A stretch of 15,847 nucleotides of DNA from Oscillospiraceae bacterium. Its GTDB lineage: Bacteria > Bacillota > Clostridia > Oscillospirales > Ruminococcaceae. Location of the stretch: contig DPBR01000033.1 of NCBI GenBank assembly GCA_003516865.1, forward strand, positions 1-15,847. The letters are read 5' to 3'. Positions 1 to 8,056 of this stretch are shown here, one piece after another; the stretch's first letter is position 1, and every line of letters begins with the position of its first letter. The notes below the pieces were generated by a model. That model was not told the origin of the DNA, searched no databases, and worked only from the letters and a program-made list of their open reading frames with translations. Made by a program: the position numbers and the translations under genes.

Positions 1-1
1 G

Positions 2-136
2 CGCGATTTGGCGCGGGAAGCGGGTTCGCGGGAAATTTTTCGAGGGATTGAAAAAAATTGCGTATTTGCAGCAAATTGCAGCCGTGAAACCGCGAAAACC
101 GCGCTGTTTGCAGTTTTTTCCCGCTTAATACGATAA
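2..136 (+). CDS. C-terminal end of an unidentified protein (5' end outside window)
   Basis: A reading frame is open from the window edge to a TAA at 134-136, giving a 44-residue C-terminal fragment. It is rich in charged and small helix-forming residues, and its TAA overlaps the purine-rich stretch (AAAGGA, 135-140) that serves as ribosome binding site for miaB 15 bases later. This spacing fits the last gene before miaB in the same operon. A second frame (stop at 126-128) is also open, but its translation is almost devoid of acidic residues and looks like a shadow. The end of the peptide (Ala-Asn-Cys followed by an amphipathic helix) loosely recalls the C-terminal helices of DNA polymerase III delta-prime (HolB) proteins. 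That is a guess from a short stretch, so no function is assigned. Confidence 0.5.
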   Translation, partial: RDLAREAGSREIFRGIEKNCVFAANCSRETAKTALFAVFSRLIR

Positions 137-151
137 AGGAATGTTCGTAAA

Positions 152-1552
152 ATGACAATCAGAATAACAGAGGGAGAAACGGCTCGTCAGCGTGATTTCG
201 CACGAAAAGTCCGCGAAATAAACGAGCGCCGCGAAACTCCTCCCATCGCGCACGTCCGCACGTTCGGCTGTCAGCAGAACGTAAGCGACGGTGAAAAAAT
301 CAAGGGTATGCTGGCGGAAATGGGCTATGGGCTTTCGGGTTCGCCCGAGGGCGCGGACGTGATTATATTCAACACCTGCGCGGTTCGTGAAAACGCCGAG
401 GACAGGGTTTTCGGAAACCTTGGCGCGCTGAAGCACGAAAAACGCCGCAATCCCGACGCAATTATCGCGGTCTGCGGCTGTATGGTCGAGCAGGAGCACA
501 TAACCGAGCGTATTAAAAAGAGCTTTCCGCACGTCGGGCTTGTTTTCGGGACGAACGCTCTGCATACGCTTCCTGAGCTGATTTACGGTCAGCTTACGGA
601 ACATAACCGCGTTTTCTCGGTGCCGAAAAGCGATGGCGTTATCGCGGAGGGCATTCCTTTGAAGCGCGAAAGTGAAATTCTTGCGTCAATTCCCATAATG
701 TACGGCTGCAACAACTTCTGCAGCTACTGTATCGTGCCTTATGTGCGCGGCAGAGAGCGTTCGCGCGAGATGAACGATATTATCGAGGAAGCGAAAACCG
801 CACTCCAAAGCGGCGCGAAAGAGCTTCTTCTTCTCGGTCAGAACGTCAACTCATACGGCAAGGAACACGGAACTTCTTTCGCGGAGCTTCTTCGCAGGAT
901 TAACGCGCTTGACGGCGAATTTCGCGTATGCTATATGTCGAGCCACCCGAAGGACGCCACGAAAGAGCTTGTCGACGCGATTTCCGAGTGCGAAAAGGTT
1001 ACAAGGCACTTTCATCTTCCCGTTCAGAGCGGTTCTTCGAGAGTTCTTGAGCAAATGAATCGTCACTACACGCGCGAGGATTACCTCGGAATTGTTGACT
1101 ATATCCGAGAAAAAATCCCCGACGCGGCGCTTACTTCCGATATCATCGTAGGTTTCCCCGGCGAAACCCGCGAGGATTTCGATGAAACGCTTTCGCTTAT
1201 CGAAAAAGTGCGGTTCGATTCGCTCTACACCTTCATTTACAGCCCGCGCAAGGGCACGAAAGCCGCCGCTATGGACGACCCTGTTTCCGCGGAGGAAAAG
1301 GGAAAGTGGTTTCGCGAACTGCTTGACGTTCAGGCGGAAATCGGTATGAATATGTACGAAAAGTATGTCGGGCAGACTTTCCGCGTTCTTTGCACGGGAA
1401 CGGGAAGAACCGGCAGCGGCACGCTTACGGGGAAAACCCCGCAGGACGTTATTGTTGATTTTGACGGCGACGAGAGCCTTATAGGCAGATTTGTCGGCGT
1501 TAAGATAGAAAAAGCGCTCAACTGGGCGCTTGTAGGAAAAATTGTTGATTAA
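152..1552 (+). CDS. miaB: tRNA (N6-isopentenyl adenosine-37-C2)-methylthiotransferase MiaB
   Basis: This radical-SAM enzyme converts i6A to ms2i6A at position 37 of tRNAs reading UNN codons. The 466-residue product has the full family layout. An N-terminal UPF0004 domain carries three auxiliary [4Fe-4S] cysteines (C40 in FGCQQN, C76 in NTCAVREN, C110 in CGCM). The radical-SAM motif CxxxCxxC lies at C186, C190 and C193 (GCNNFCSYC). A C-terminal TRAM-like RNA-binding region follows. About 30 residues precede the first cysteine domain, a common extension in Clostridia. ATG 152 is chosen because AAAGGA lies 11 bases upstream; an ATG at 141 in another frame stops at once. The gene ends with TAA inside the ribosome binding site of the next gene. 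Its substrate is made by miaA at the end of the same operon, which supports MiaB over the related MtaB or RimO. Confidence 0.96.
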   Translation: MTIRITEGETARQRDFARKVREINERRETPPIAHVRTFGCQQNVSDGEKIKGMLAEMGYGLSGSPEGADVIIFNTCAVRENAEDRVFGNLGALKHEKRRNPDAIIAVCGCMVEQEHITERIKKSFPHVGLVFGTNALHTLPELIYGQLTEHNRVFSVPKSDGVIAEGIPLKRESEILASIPIMYGCNNFCSYCIVPYVRGRERSREMNDIIEEAKTALQSGAKELLLLGQNVNSYGKEHGTSFAELLRRINALDGEFRVCYMSSHPKDATKELVDAISECEKVTRHFHLPVQSGSSRVLEQMNRHYTREDYLGIVDYIREKIPDAALTSDIIVGFPGETREDFDETLSLIEKVRFDSLYTFIYSPRKGTKAAAMDDPVSAEEKGKWFRELLDVQAEIGMNMYEKYVGQTFRVLCTGTGRTGSGTLTGKTPQDVIVDFDGDESLIGRFVGVKIEKALNWALVGKIVD

Positions 1553-1563
1553 GGAGATTTATT

Positions 1564-1983
1564 ATGACTGTTATCGACGCAGCAAGACAGCTTGGTGCGG
1601 TTGTTCAGACCGACGCGCGTTATATTGAATATGTTAAGGCGAAGAAGCTCAACGACGCTGACGAGGAGCTTCAGAACCTCATCGGCGACTTTAATCTTAT
1701 CCGCCAAAATCTCTCGATGGAGAGCGGCAAAGAGCCGGACGAAGCCGACGGCGAGAAAATCAAGGAGCTTAACCTCAAAATGCAGGCGGCTTACGAAAAG
1801 ATTATGGCGAACGAGAATATGGCTATGTTCACCGTCGCAAAGCAGGGTATGGACAAGCTTATGAGCGAAATCAACACTATTCTCACTTACTCCGTAGAGG
1901 GCGCAGACCCTGCTACCTGCCCGTCCGCGCCTCCCGCTTCGGAGTGTACCGGAAGCTGCTCTTCCTGCGGCGGCTGCGGCTGA
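1564..1983 (+). CDS. YlbF/YmcA (RicA/RicF) family protein with cysteine-rich C-terminus
   Basis: This 139-residue, mostly helical acidic protein matches the Com_YlbF family (YlbF, YmcA). In Bacillus subtilis, YmcA, YlbF and YaaT form a complex that stimulates RNase Y-dependent mRNA maturation and affects competence, sporulation and biofilm formation; that complex binds iron-sulfur clusters. Here the helical domain spans roughly residues 1-112, followed by a flexible tail with five cysteines: C119, C128, C132, C135 and C138. The last four form CX3CX2CX2C and are plausible cluster ligands. Start ATG 1564 has AAGGAG overlapping the miaB stop. The position directly after miaB and before mutS matches B. 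subtilis ymcB-ymcA-cotE-mutS-mutL, so by synteny it corresponds to ymcA (ricA). Sequence alone does not settle RicA versus RicF, so no symbol is given. No cotE homologue is present. Confidence 0.85.
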   Translation: MTVIDAARQLGAVVQTDARYIEYVKAKKLNDADEELQNLIGDFNLIRQNLSMESGKEPDEADGEKIKELNLKMQAAYEKIMANENMAMFTVAKQGMDKLMSEINTILTYSVEGADPATCPSAPPASECTGSCSSCGGCG

Positions 1984-2043
1984 TTTTATCCGTATCTGAC
2001 TTGTTTTTGAATAACGCGGCGCTGATTTGAGGTGAATTGACGT

Positions 2044-4647
2044 ATGGAAAAGGAAAATATGCCCGCAAAAGAATCCCCGATGCTTAAACAGTATAAGGAA
2101 ATCAAGGAAAAATATCCCGACTATATCCTGTTTTTCCGTCTGGGCGATTTTTACGAGATGTTCTTTGACGACGCGATTACCGTTTCCCGCGAACTTGAGC
2201 TGGTTCTCACTTCGAGAGCCGGCTCGCCTATGTGCGGAGTTCCGTTTCACAGCGCCGAAATCTACATAAAAAGGCTCATCGACGCGTCTTTTAAGGTCGC
2301 TATCTGCGAACAGCTCTCCGACCCGCACGCTTCAAAGGGGCTTGTTCAGCGCGGAGTTATACGCCTCGTCACCGCCGGTACGGTTATCGAGGCTTCTATG
2401 CTTTCAGAGGACAGGAATAACTACATCACGAGCATTTTCTCCTGTGCGGACGGCGTTGGAATCGCTTTCGCGGATATCTCCACCGGCGAAATCCACATCT
2501 TCGACAAAACAGGAAAAAAACGCGAGGCGGAGGTTATTTCCGAGCTTTCGCGCTTTCACCCGGTCGAGCTGCTCATAAACCGGGATTTCGTGGAGCTGAA
2601 GTCGGTTTCGCGGTTCGTTTCGGAAAGTCTTAAGAAATGCGTCTGCGAAATGCGCGACGAAGCCGAATTCGACAGCTCCGATTTGTCCGTTATCACGGGG
2701 CAGTTCGAGGACGGCGCGGACGTAAATTCCCTCGGCATAGGCTCGTTTCCGCTTGCACAAAAGGCGCTCTGCGCGCTTTTCAGATATGTCGGAAATTCCT
2801 ACAAGGCGACCGTCAAGCGCTTCACGGGCATCAGCGCGCACACTTCCGAGGAATTTATGGACCTCGGCGTAACAACGCGCCGCAATCTTGAACTCTGCGA
2901 AACGCTGCGTTCGGGTGAAAAACGCGGCTCGCTGTTCAGCGTGCTTGATAAAACTTCGACCGCAATGGGCAGAAGAAAGCTGCGTTCGTGGATTGAGCGT
3001 CCGCTTATTTCTCACGCGAAAATTATTGACAGGCTTAATTCCGTCGAGGAACTTATGAAAAACTCCGCCGCGCTAAGCGACCTGCGCGAGTTTCTCAGAA
3101 ACGTTTACGACCTCGAACGTCTTTTGTCCAGAATTGCCTACAAAACCGCTTCTCCAAAGGACGTTCAGGCTATGGGAAAAACGCTCGGCACGCTTCCCGA
3201 TATCAAAAAGGAGCTTTCCGCCTTCAATTCGCGGCTCCTGCGCGAGCTTAACTCGAACATAAGCGACCTTTCTCAGACGGCTTCGCTTATCGAAAACGCC
3301 CTGCGCGACGAGCTTCCGTCAAATATCAGGGACGGCGGCGTTATCAGGGACGGTTTCAACGAGAATATCGACCGTCTGCGCGATATCTCGTCCGGCGGCG
3401 AGAAAATCCTCCGCGAAATCGAGGAAAAAGAGCGCGAAAGCACCGGTATCCGCACCCTCAAAGTCGGAAATAACCGCGTTTTCGGGTATTATATCGAGGT
3501 TTCAAACAGCTTCAAGGACAAAGTTCCCGCGAATTATATCCGCAAGCAGACTTTGACGAACGGCGAGCGTTATATTACCGATGAACTCAAGAAAATCGAG
3601 GGCGAAATCCTCACGGCGAACGAGCGGCTTCTTGCGCTTGAACAAAGCATTTTCGCCGAAATCCGCGACTTTATCGGCACGAAACTGAGCGAAATCCAGA
3701 AAACTTCTGTTGCGCTTTCGGAATTGGACGCGCTTTGTTCTTTCGCGCAGGTAAGCCTTGAAAATAACTATGTAAAGCCCGAAATCACGCTCGACAGCGT
3801 TATCGACGTCAAGGACGGACGTCACCCCGTCGTTGAAAATCTTCTTCTCGACTGTCAGTTTACCCCGAACGACGTTTATCTCGACTCAACAGACAACAAG
3901 CTTCTCATCATCACAGGTCCGAATATGTCGGGTAAATCCACGTTTATGCGTCAGACCGCTATCATCGTTCTTATGGCGCAGATTGGCTGCTTTGTGTCCG
4001 CGAGATACGCGAAAATCGGCGTTGTCGATAAAATTTTCACGAGAGTCGGCGCTTCCGACGACCTTACCGCGGGTCAGTCCACGTTTATGGTCGAGATGAA
4101 CGAGGTTGCCGAAATTCTCAAAAACGCAACCAAAAACAGCCTTGTTATCCTCGATGAAATCGGGCGCGGAACTTCAACCTTCGACGGAATTTCAATCGCT
4201 AAAGCCGTCGCGGAGTACATCTGCTGCTCAATCGGCGCGAAAACCCTTTTCGCAACGCATTATCACGAGCTTATCTCAATGGAAAAGGAACAGCGCGGCG
4301 TGAGGAATTTCAGCGTTGCCGTCACTAAGCGCGGCGACGATATCAAGTTTTTGCACAAAATCGTCGAGGGAGGAACGGACGACAGCTACGGTATCGAAGT
4401 AGCAAAGCTTGCGGGACTGCCGAATAAAGTCGTTAATCGGGCTAAGGAAGAGCTGAAAGAACTTGAAATCAGCGGAAAAGTCAGAATGGCGGAGGCTATC
4501 GAGAAAAGCCGCGACAACCAGTTCAGCCTTACCGCTGTCGAGGAGCAGAACGCTGTCGCAAGGCTCAGAGCCGCAGACCTCAACTCTATGACGCCGCTTG
4601 ACGCGATGATGATGATTAAAGAGCTGAAAGAAACGCTTGGAGGATAA
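2044..4647 (+). CDS. mutS: DNA mismatch repair protein MutS
   Basis: This mismatch-recognition ATPase binds base mismatches and small loops and recruits MutL. The 867-residue length is normal for MutS1. The N-terminal mismatch-binding domain has the Phe-Tyr-Glu motif (F36-Y37-E38 in GDFYEMF). Connector, lever and clamp regions follow. The ABC-type ATPase has Walker A GPNMSGKST at 625-633, Walker B and signature LDEIGRGTST at about 703-712, and the FATHYHEL switch segment. ATG 2044 has GAGGTG 9 bases upstream. A second ATG at 2059 is also possible because AAGGA lies just before it; it would shorten the protein by five residues. The 60-base gap after the previous gene holds no obvious hairpin. 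The stop codon overlaps the GGAGGA that serves the next gene, indicating co-translation. Confidence 0.98.
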   Translation: MEKENMPAKESPMLKQYKEIKEKYPDYILFFRLGDFYEMFFDDAITVSRELELVLTSRAGSPMCGVPFHSAEIYIKRLIDASFKVAICEQLSDPHASKGLVQRGVIRLVTAGTVIEASMLSEDRNNYITSIFSCADGVGIAFADISTGEIHIFDKTGKKREAEVISELSRFHPVELLINRDFVELKSVSRFVSESLKKCVCEMRDEAEFDSSDLSVITGQFEDGADVNSLGIGSFPLAQKALCALFRYVGNSYKATVKRFTGISAHTSEEFMDLGVTTRRNLELCETLRSGEKRGSLFSVLDKTSTAMGRRKLRSWIERPLISHAKIIDRLNSVEELMKNSAALSDLREFLRNVYDLERLLSRIAYKTASPKDVQAMGKTLGTLPDIKKELSAFNSRLLRELNSNISDLSQTASLIENALRDELPSNIRDGGVIRDGFNENIDRLRDISSGGEKILREIEEKERESTGIRTLKVGNNRVFGYYIEVSNSFKDKVPANYIRKQTLTNGERYITDELKKIEGEILTANERLLALEQSIFAEIRDFIGTKLSEIQKTSVALSELDALCSFAQVSLENNYVKPEITLDSVIDVKDGRHPVVENLLLDCQFTPNDVYLDSTDNKLLIITGPNMSGKSTFMRQTAIIVLMAQIGCFVSARYAKIGVVDKIFTRVGASDDLTAGQSTFMVEMNEVAEILKNATKNSLVILDEIGRGTSTFDGISIAKAVAEYICCSIGAKTLFATHYHELISMEKEQRGVRNFSVAVTKRGDDIKFLHKIVEGGTDDSYGIEVAKLAGLPNKVVNRAKEELKELEISGKVRMAEAIEKSRDNQFSLTAVEEQNAVARLRAADLNSMTPLDAMMMIKELKETLGG

Positions 4648-4650
4648 AAT

Positions 4651-5037
4651 ATGACCGGAAAAAAGAAAGTAATTTGCTTGATTGCCGCGGTTTTGCTTGC
4701 TGCGGGCGCGTTTGTCGGCGGCTTTTTCGCGGGTAAGAATACCGCCGATACCGATAAAAACACAATTTGCGAGGTCGTTTACGCGGAAATTCTTGATATT
4801 AACGATAACTTTTTTCACGTTAAAGGGCTTGAAGTCAACGATGTTAACGGCAGGGACGAATTTACGTTTTCCGCGAAGGAAAACACTCGGCTTGTGTGGC
4901 GCGGCACGGAAATTTCGCTGTCCGACTTCAATATCGGCGACAAAATCGCGTTTTATTACAGCGGCGCAGTTCTTGAAACGTTTCCCGCGCAAATTCCCGA
5001 TGTGAGAATTATCAAGCTGCTTGAAGACGAGAAATAA
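4651..5037 (+). CDS. Small membrane-anchored protein with DUF3221-like domain
   Basis: This 128-residue protein has a short Lys-rich N-terminus, one hydrophobic segment at about residues 7-28 ending in a Gly-Gly-Phe-Phe-Ala-Gly turn, and then a soluble beta-rich domain of about 90 residues. The arrangement predicts a single membrane anchor or uncleaved signal with the domain outside the cell; there is no lipobox cysteine at the end of the segment. The domain pattern (ILDINDNFFHV, then GDKIAFYYSG and LETFPAQIPDVRII) resembles the DUF3221/YobA-type family of small extracytoplasmic OB-like domains whose function is not known. GGAGGA 6 bases before ATG 4651 overlaps the end of mutS, and the next start, mutL, is 12 bases away. 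It is therefore translated with the two repair genes. Nothing in the sequence ties it mechanistically to repair. Confidence 0.75.
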   Translation: MTGKKKVICLIAAVLLAAGAFVGGFFAGKNTADTDKNTICEVVYAEILDINDNFFHVKGLEVNDVNGRDEFTFSAKENTRLVWRGTEISLSDFNIGDKIAFYYSGAVLETFPAQIPDVRIIKLLEDEK

Positions 5038-5049
5038 ACAGGAGAAAAA

Positions 5050-6960
5050 ATGCCAAAAATAAATCAGCTTGACAAGAGCGTTTACGAACTTATCGCCGCT
5101 GGCGAGGTTATCGAACGTCCCGCGTCCGTTATCAAGGAGCTTTGCGAAAACTCCATTGACGCGGGCGCGCTCAATATTTCCGTGGAAATAAAGCGCGGCG
5201 GAATTACTTATATGCGCGTAACGGACGACGGCTGCGGTATCTCATACGACGATATGCCGCTCGCGTTCCGGCGTCACGCGACAAGCAAGGTTCTCGAAGT
5301 AGCCGACCTCGAAAATATCGTTACGCTCGGCTTTCGCGGCGAAGCGCTCGCTTCCGTATGCGCTTCCGCGAGAGTTGAAGCGCTCAGCAGGCGCGGCGTG
5401 GACAAGCTTGGAGTGCATTATCGCATCGAGGGCGCCGTGCCTTATGAATACGAGAAAACAGGCTGCGCGGAGGGTACGACCATAATTATCCGCGACCTTT
5501 TCTTCAACACGCCCGCAAGACTGAAATTTCTCAAAAAGGACGTTACCGAGGGCAACTATTGCGCCGCGGTCGTGGAAAAGCTCGCGCTTTCGCACCCGAA
5601 AATATCGTTTCGGTTTATCCGCGACGGTAAACAAACGCTTCTCACATCGGGCGACGGCAGCTTTTACAGCGCCATTCACGCCGTTTACGGAAAGCAGTTC
5701 GCCGCGTCGATGATTCCCGTGGAGAATATTTACCGCGAAATTGAAGTCGCGGGTTATGTCAGCTCGCCGCTTTTCACGAAATCCAACCGTTCGCTTCAGA
5801 ATTTCTTTGTGAACGGAAGAAGCGTGAAAAGCCCCGTGTGCAGCGCCGCGCTGGAAGAAGCGTTTCGCAATAACATTATGGTCGGGAAGTTCCCCGCGTG
5901 CGTTTTGTGCATAAATCTCGACCCTGTTGACCTTGACGCGAATATTTCCCCCGCGAAAACGGAAGTTCGCTTCTCAAATGAAAAGGCGGTCTTTGACGCG
6001 CTATATTTCGCCGTTAAAAACGGGATTATGGGGTATAACGAGAGCCGCGAAATCAAGCTTGACGATTCCGCCGAGGAAGCCGAACAGCCGACCGTTTCCA
6101 TTCCCGTGGGCAGGGAGATTTTATCCGTTCCCGCGCCGAAACCCGACATTGACAGCTTCTGCAAAAACAGCGTGCCTTTCGAGTTTCCGGAGGTGAAAAA
6201 GGACGCGGAACAGGAAGTTATCGCGGAGGTTATCACGCCGATTGCCGCGAGGAAAGCGGAAATCGCCGAAACCGCGCAGCCAAGTCTTGCGGGATTTTCG
6301 TTTATCACGGAAAAGTCGTTTGAAAAGCGCGAAAAAACCCCCGAAACCGTTGCCGAAGCGCCGCAAATTCCCGATGAACCCGCCGTTTCCGCAGAAAATA
6401 TCCGCGTTATCGGCGAGCTTTTCAAGACGTATATCCTCTGCGAGAGCGAGGACACGCTTGTGCTTATCGACAAGCACGCCGCTCACGAGCGAATTAACTT
6501 CGAACGCTTCAAAAAAGCCGTCAATATCCACGGTCAGCTTCTTATCGAGCCTTGTCCCGTTTATCTCGCGCCGGAGGAATACGACGCGGTGAAAATGTTC
6601 GCGGAGAAGCTTGAAAACGTCGGTATTCTGCTGAAATTCGAGGATAACGGAAAGGTTCTCGTCGAGGGCGTTCCGCAGTCGCTTGAAGCCTGCGACCCCG
6701 AAGAACTGCTCCAGAGCATCTCCGAAACGCTCGCTCTCGGAAGCGATAACGCCGAGGGTATGCTCTTTGACGACGTTCTTCACACGATGGCTTGCAAGGC
6801 GAGTATCCGCGCGAACGAAAATCAGAGCGTTTCCGAGCTTGCTTACCTTGCGAAAATGGTTCTCGGCGACAGAAATATCCGCTATTGCCCGCACGGACGG
6901 CCTGTTATCACGCAGATTTCAAAGCGTCAGATTGAGAAATATTTCGGGAGAATAGTCTGA
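5050..6960 (+). CDS. mutL: DNA mismatch repair protein MutL (endonuclease type)
   Basis: MutL couples mismatch recognition by MutS to strand incision. The 636-residue product begins with a GHKL ATPase showing the family motifs: KELCENSIDAG at 29-39 (E30 and N34), DDGCGI at 59-64, RHATSK at 75-80 and GFRGEALAS at 94-102. A Pro/Glu-rich linker covers about 330-440. The C-terminal dimerisation domain carries endonuclease motifs: DKHAAHERINFE at 474-485 (canonical DQHAX2EX4E with Lys for Gln), ACKAS at 581-585 and CPHGRP at 613-618. This metal-dependent nicking domain marks organisms without the Dam/MutH system. AGGAGA lies 5 bases before ATG 5050. The stop is one base before the miaA start, so the two genes are translationally coupled. 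Confidence 0.97.
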   Translation: MPKINQLDKSVYELIAAGEVIERPASVIKELCENSIDAGALNISVEIKRGGITYMRVTDDGCGISYDDMPLAFRRHATSKVLEVADLENIVTLGFRGEALASVCASARVEALSRRGVDKLGVHYRIEGAVPYEYEKTGCAEGTTIIIRDLFFNTPARLKFLKKDVTEGNYCAAVVEKLALSHPKISFRFIRDGKQTLLTSGDGSFYSAIHAVYGKQFAASMIPVENIYREIEVAGYVSSPLFTKSNRSLQNFFVNGRSVKSPVCSAALEEAFRNNIMVGKFPACVLCINLDPVDLDANISPAKTEVRFSNEKAVFDALYFAVKNGIMGYNESREIKLDDSAEEAEQPTVSIPVGREILSVPAPKPDIDSFCKNSVPFEFPEVKKDAEQEVIAEVITPIAARKAEIAETAQPSLAGFSFITEKSFEKREKTPETVAEAPQIPDEPAVSAENIRVIGELFKTYILCESEDTLVLIDKHAAHERINFERFKKAVNIHGQLLIEPCPVYLAPEEYDAVKMFAEKLENVGILLKFEDNGKVLVEGVPQSLEACDPEELLQSISETLALGSDNAEGMLFDDVLHTMACKASIRANENQSVSELAYLAKMVLGDRNIRYCPHGRPVITQISKRQIEKYFGRIV

Positions 6961-6961
6961 G

Positions 6962-7897
6962 ATGAAAAATATCATCGTTGTCAGCGGTCCGACCGCTTCG
7001 GGAAAAACCGCGCTTGCGGTTGAACTTGCCAAAATATACGGCGGCGAGGTCATTTCCGCCGATTCAATGCAGATTTACACCGATATGGACGTCGCTTCCG
7101 CAAAGGCTACTCACGAAGAAATGCAGGGTATTCCGCATCACCTTATGAATTTTCTCGACCCCGCGGAGAGCTTTTCCGTGGCGGATTTTGTCGCGCTGTG
7201 TGATAAAACTGCGCGCGATATCATTTCGCGCGGGAAAATCCCGATAATCTGCGGCGGCACGGGACTTTACATCTCCTCGTTTGTCGATAATATCACGTTT
7301 GACGACAGCACGCAGGACTTCGCTTTCCGCGAGGAAATGCGTAAATTCGCCGAGGAAAACGGCGCGGCGGCGCTTCTCGAAAAGCTTCGCGAGATTGACC
7401 CCGAAACCGCTTCAACGCTTCACGAAAACAACATAGGGCGCGTTATCCGTGCGCTTGAGGTGTACAAAACCACGGGTCACACCATTTCCGAGGCTAAGAA
7501 AAACTCCCGCCTTAACCCCTCGCCTTACAATTTCGCGATGATTACGCTCAATTTCGCCGACCGCGAACAGCTTCGACGCAGAATAAACGAGCGCGTTGAC
7601 AAAATGGCTGAGAACGGACTTGTCGATGAGGCGAGAGCCTGTTTTTTTCAGGAAAACCGCCCGACAGCCGCGCAGGCTATCGGCTGCAAGGAGCTTTATC
7701 CGTACTTCCGCGGCGAAAAATCGCTATCGGAGTGCCTTGACGAGCTTAAACTCCGCACCCGTCAATATGCAAAAAGGCAGCTTACCTGGTTTCGGCGGGA
7801 TAAAAGATTTTCGCCGATTGTTATTAATCCCGACGACAATTTTCAACAGATTGTTGAAAAAGCAAGGTCTGTTATCGACAATAAACTGTCTTATTAA
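6962..7897 (+). CDS. miaA: tRNA dimethylallyltransferase MiaA
   Basis: MiaA transfers the dimethylallyl group from DMAPP to A37 of tRNAs reading UNN codons, giving i6A, the substrate of MiaB. The 311-residue length is typical. Visible motifs are the P-loop GPTASGKT at residues 9-16, the substrate-binding segment DSMQIYTDMDVASAK, HHLMNFLDP, GGTGLYISSF, an EVYKTTG segment and QAIGCKEL. ATG 6962 follows the mutL stop by one base, with GGGAGA about 10 bases upstream inside the end of mutL. It is the last gene of the left operon; a strong intrinsic terminator lies 37 bases after its stop. Confidence 0.97.
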   Translation: MKNIIVVSGPTASGKTALAVELAKIYGGEVISADSMQIYTDMDVASAKATHEEMQGIPHHLMNFLDPAESFSVADFVALCDKTARDIISRGKIPIICGGTGLYISSFVDNITFDDSTQDFAFREEMRKFAEENGAAALLEKLREIDPETASTLHENNIGRVIRALEVYKTTGHTISEAKKNSRLNPSPYNFAMITLNFADREQLRRRINERVDKMAENGLVDEARACFFQENRPTAAQAIGCKELYPYFRGEKSLSECLDELKLRTRQYAKRQLTWFRRDKRFSPIVINPDDNFQQIVEKARSVIDNKLSY

Positions 7898-7933
7898 ACG
7901 GAAAATTGTGTAAAATATGGAATATACTGGATT

Positions 7934-7961
7934 TTGCGGGTGCTTTTCCGCAATTTTTTTT
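7934..7961 (+). terminator. Intrinsic terminator after miaA
   Basis: TTGCGG (7934-7939) pairs perfectly with CCGCAA (7948-7953) around an 8-base loop, and eight consecutive T residues follow at 7954-7961. This is a textbook Rho-independent terminator. It closes the miaB-to-miaA operon ahead of the separate hfq promoter. Confidence 0.88.
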
Positions 7962-8012
7962 GAAAAATATTGTGAAAAAATTAAAAAAACAGTAGCAATT
8001 TTCAGAAAAGTA

Positions 8013-8021
8013 TGTTATACT
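8013..8021 (+). promoter_or_regulatory. Extended -10 promoter for hfq
   Basis: TGTTATACT at 8013-8021 is a TGn-extended -10 element with a TATACT hexamer (8016-8021), in a strongly AT-rich stretch just after the miaA terminator. The -35 position (7993-7998, TAGCAA) matches the sigma-A consensus poorly, as is common for extended -10 promoters. Transcription would start near 8028 and leave a leader of about 100 bases before hfq. An overlapping alternative (TAATAT, about 8023-8028) is weaker. Confidence 0.65.
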
Positions 8022-8056
8022 AATAATATATAGTTGGAGAGTGTCTGCTTTTTTGC

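Noticed and set aside
3..128. Alternative open frame at the left edge ending at TAA 126-128
   Set aside because: The translation is very basic with almost no acidic residues, unlike real proteins here, while the overlapping frame ending at 136 has balanced composition and better spacing to miaB.
4276..4992. Minus-strand ORF across the mutS-mutL junction
   Set aside because: It overlaps three well-supported plus-strand features and shows no family motif; other long minus-strand ORFs are shadows for the same reason.
7917..8033. Small ORF (about 38 codons) starting ATG 7917 after miaA
   Set aside because: It runs through the miaA terminator and the hfq promoter, has no ribosome binding site and has a composition typical of AT-rich non-coding DNA.
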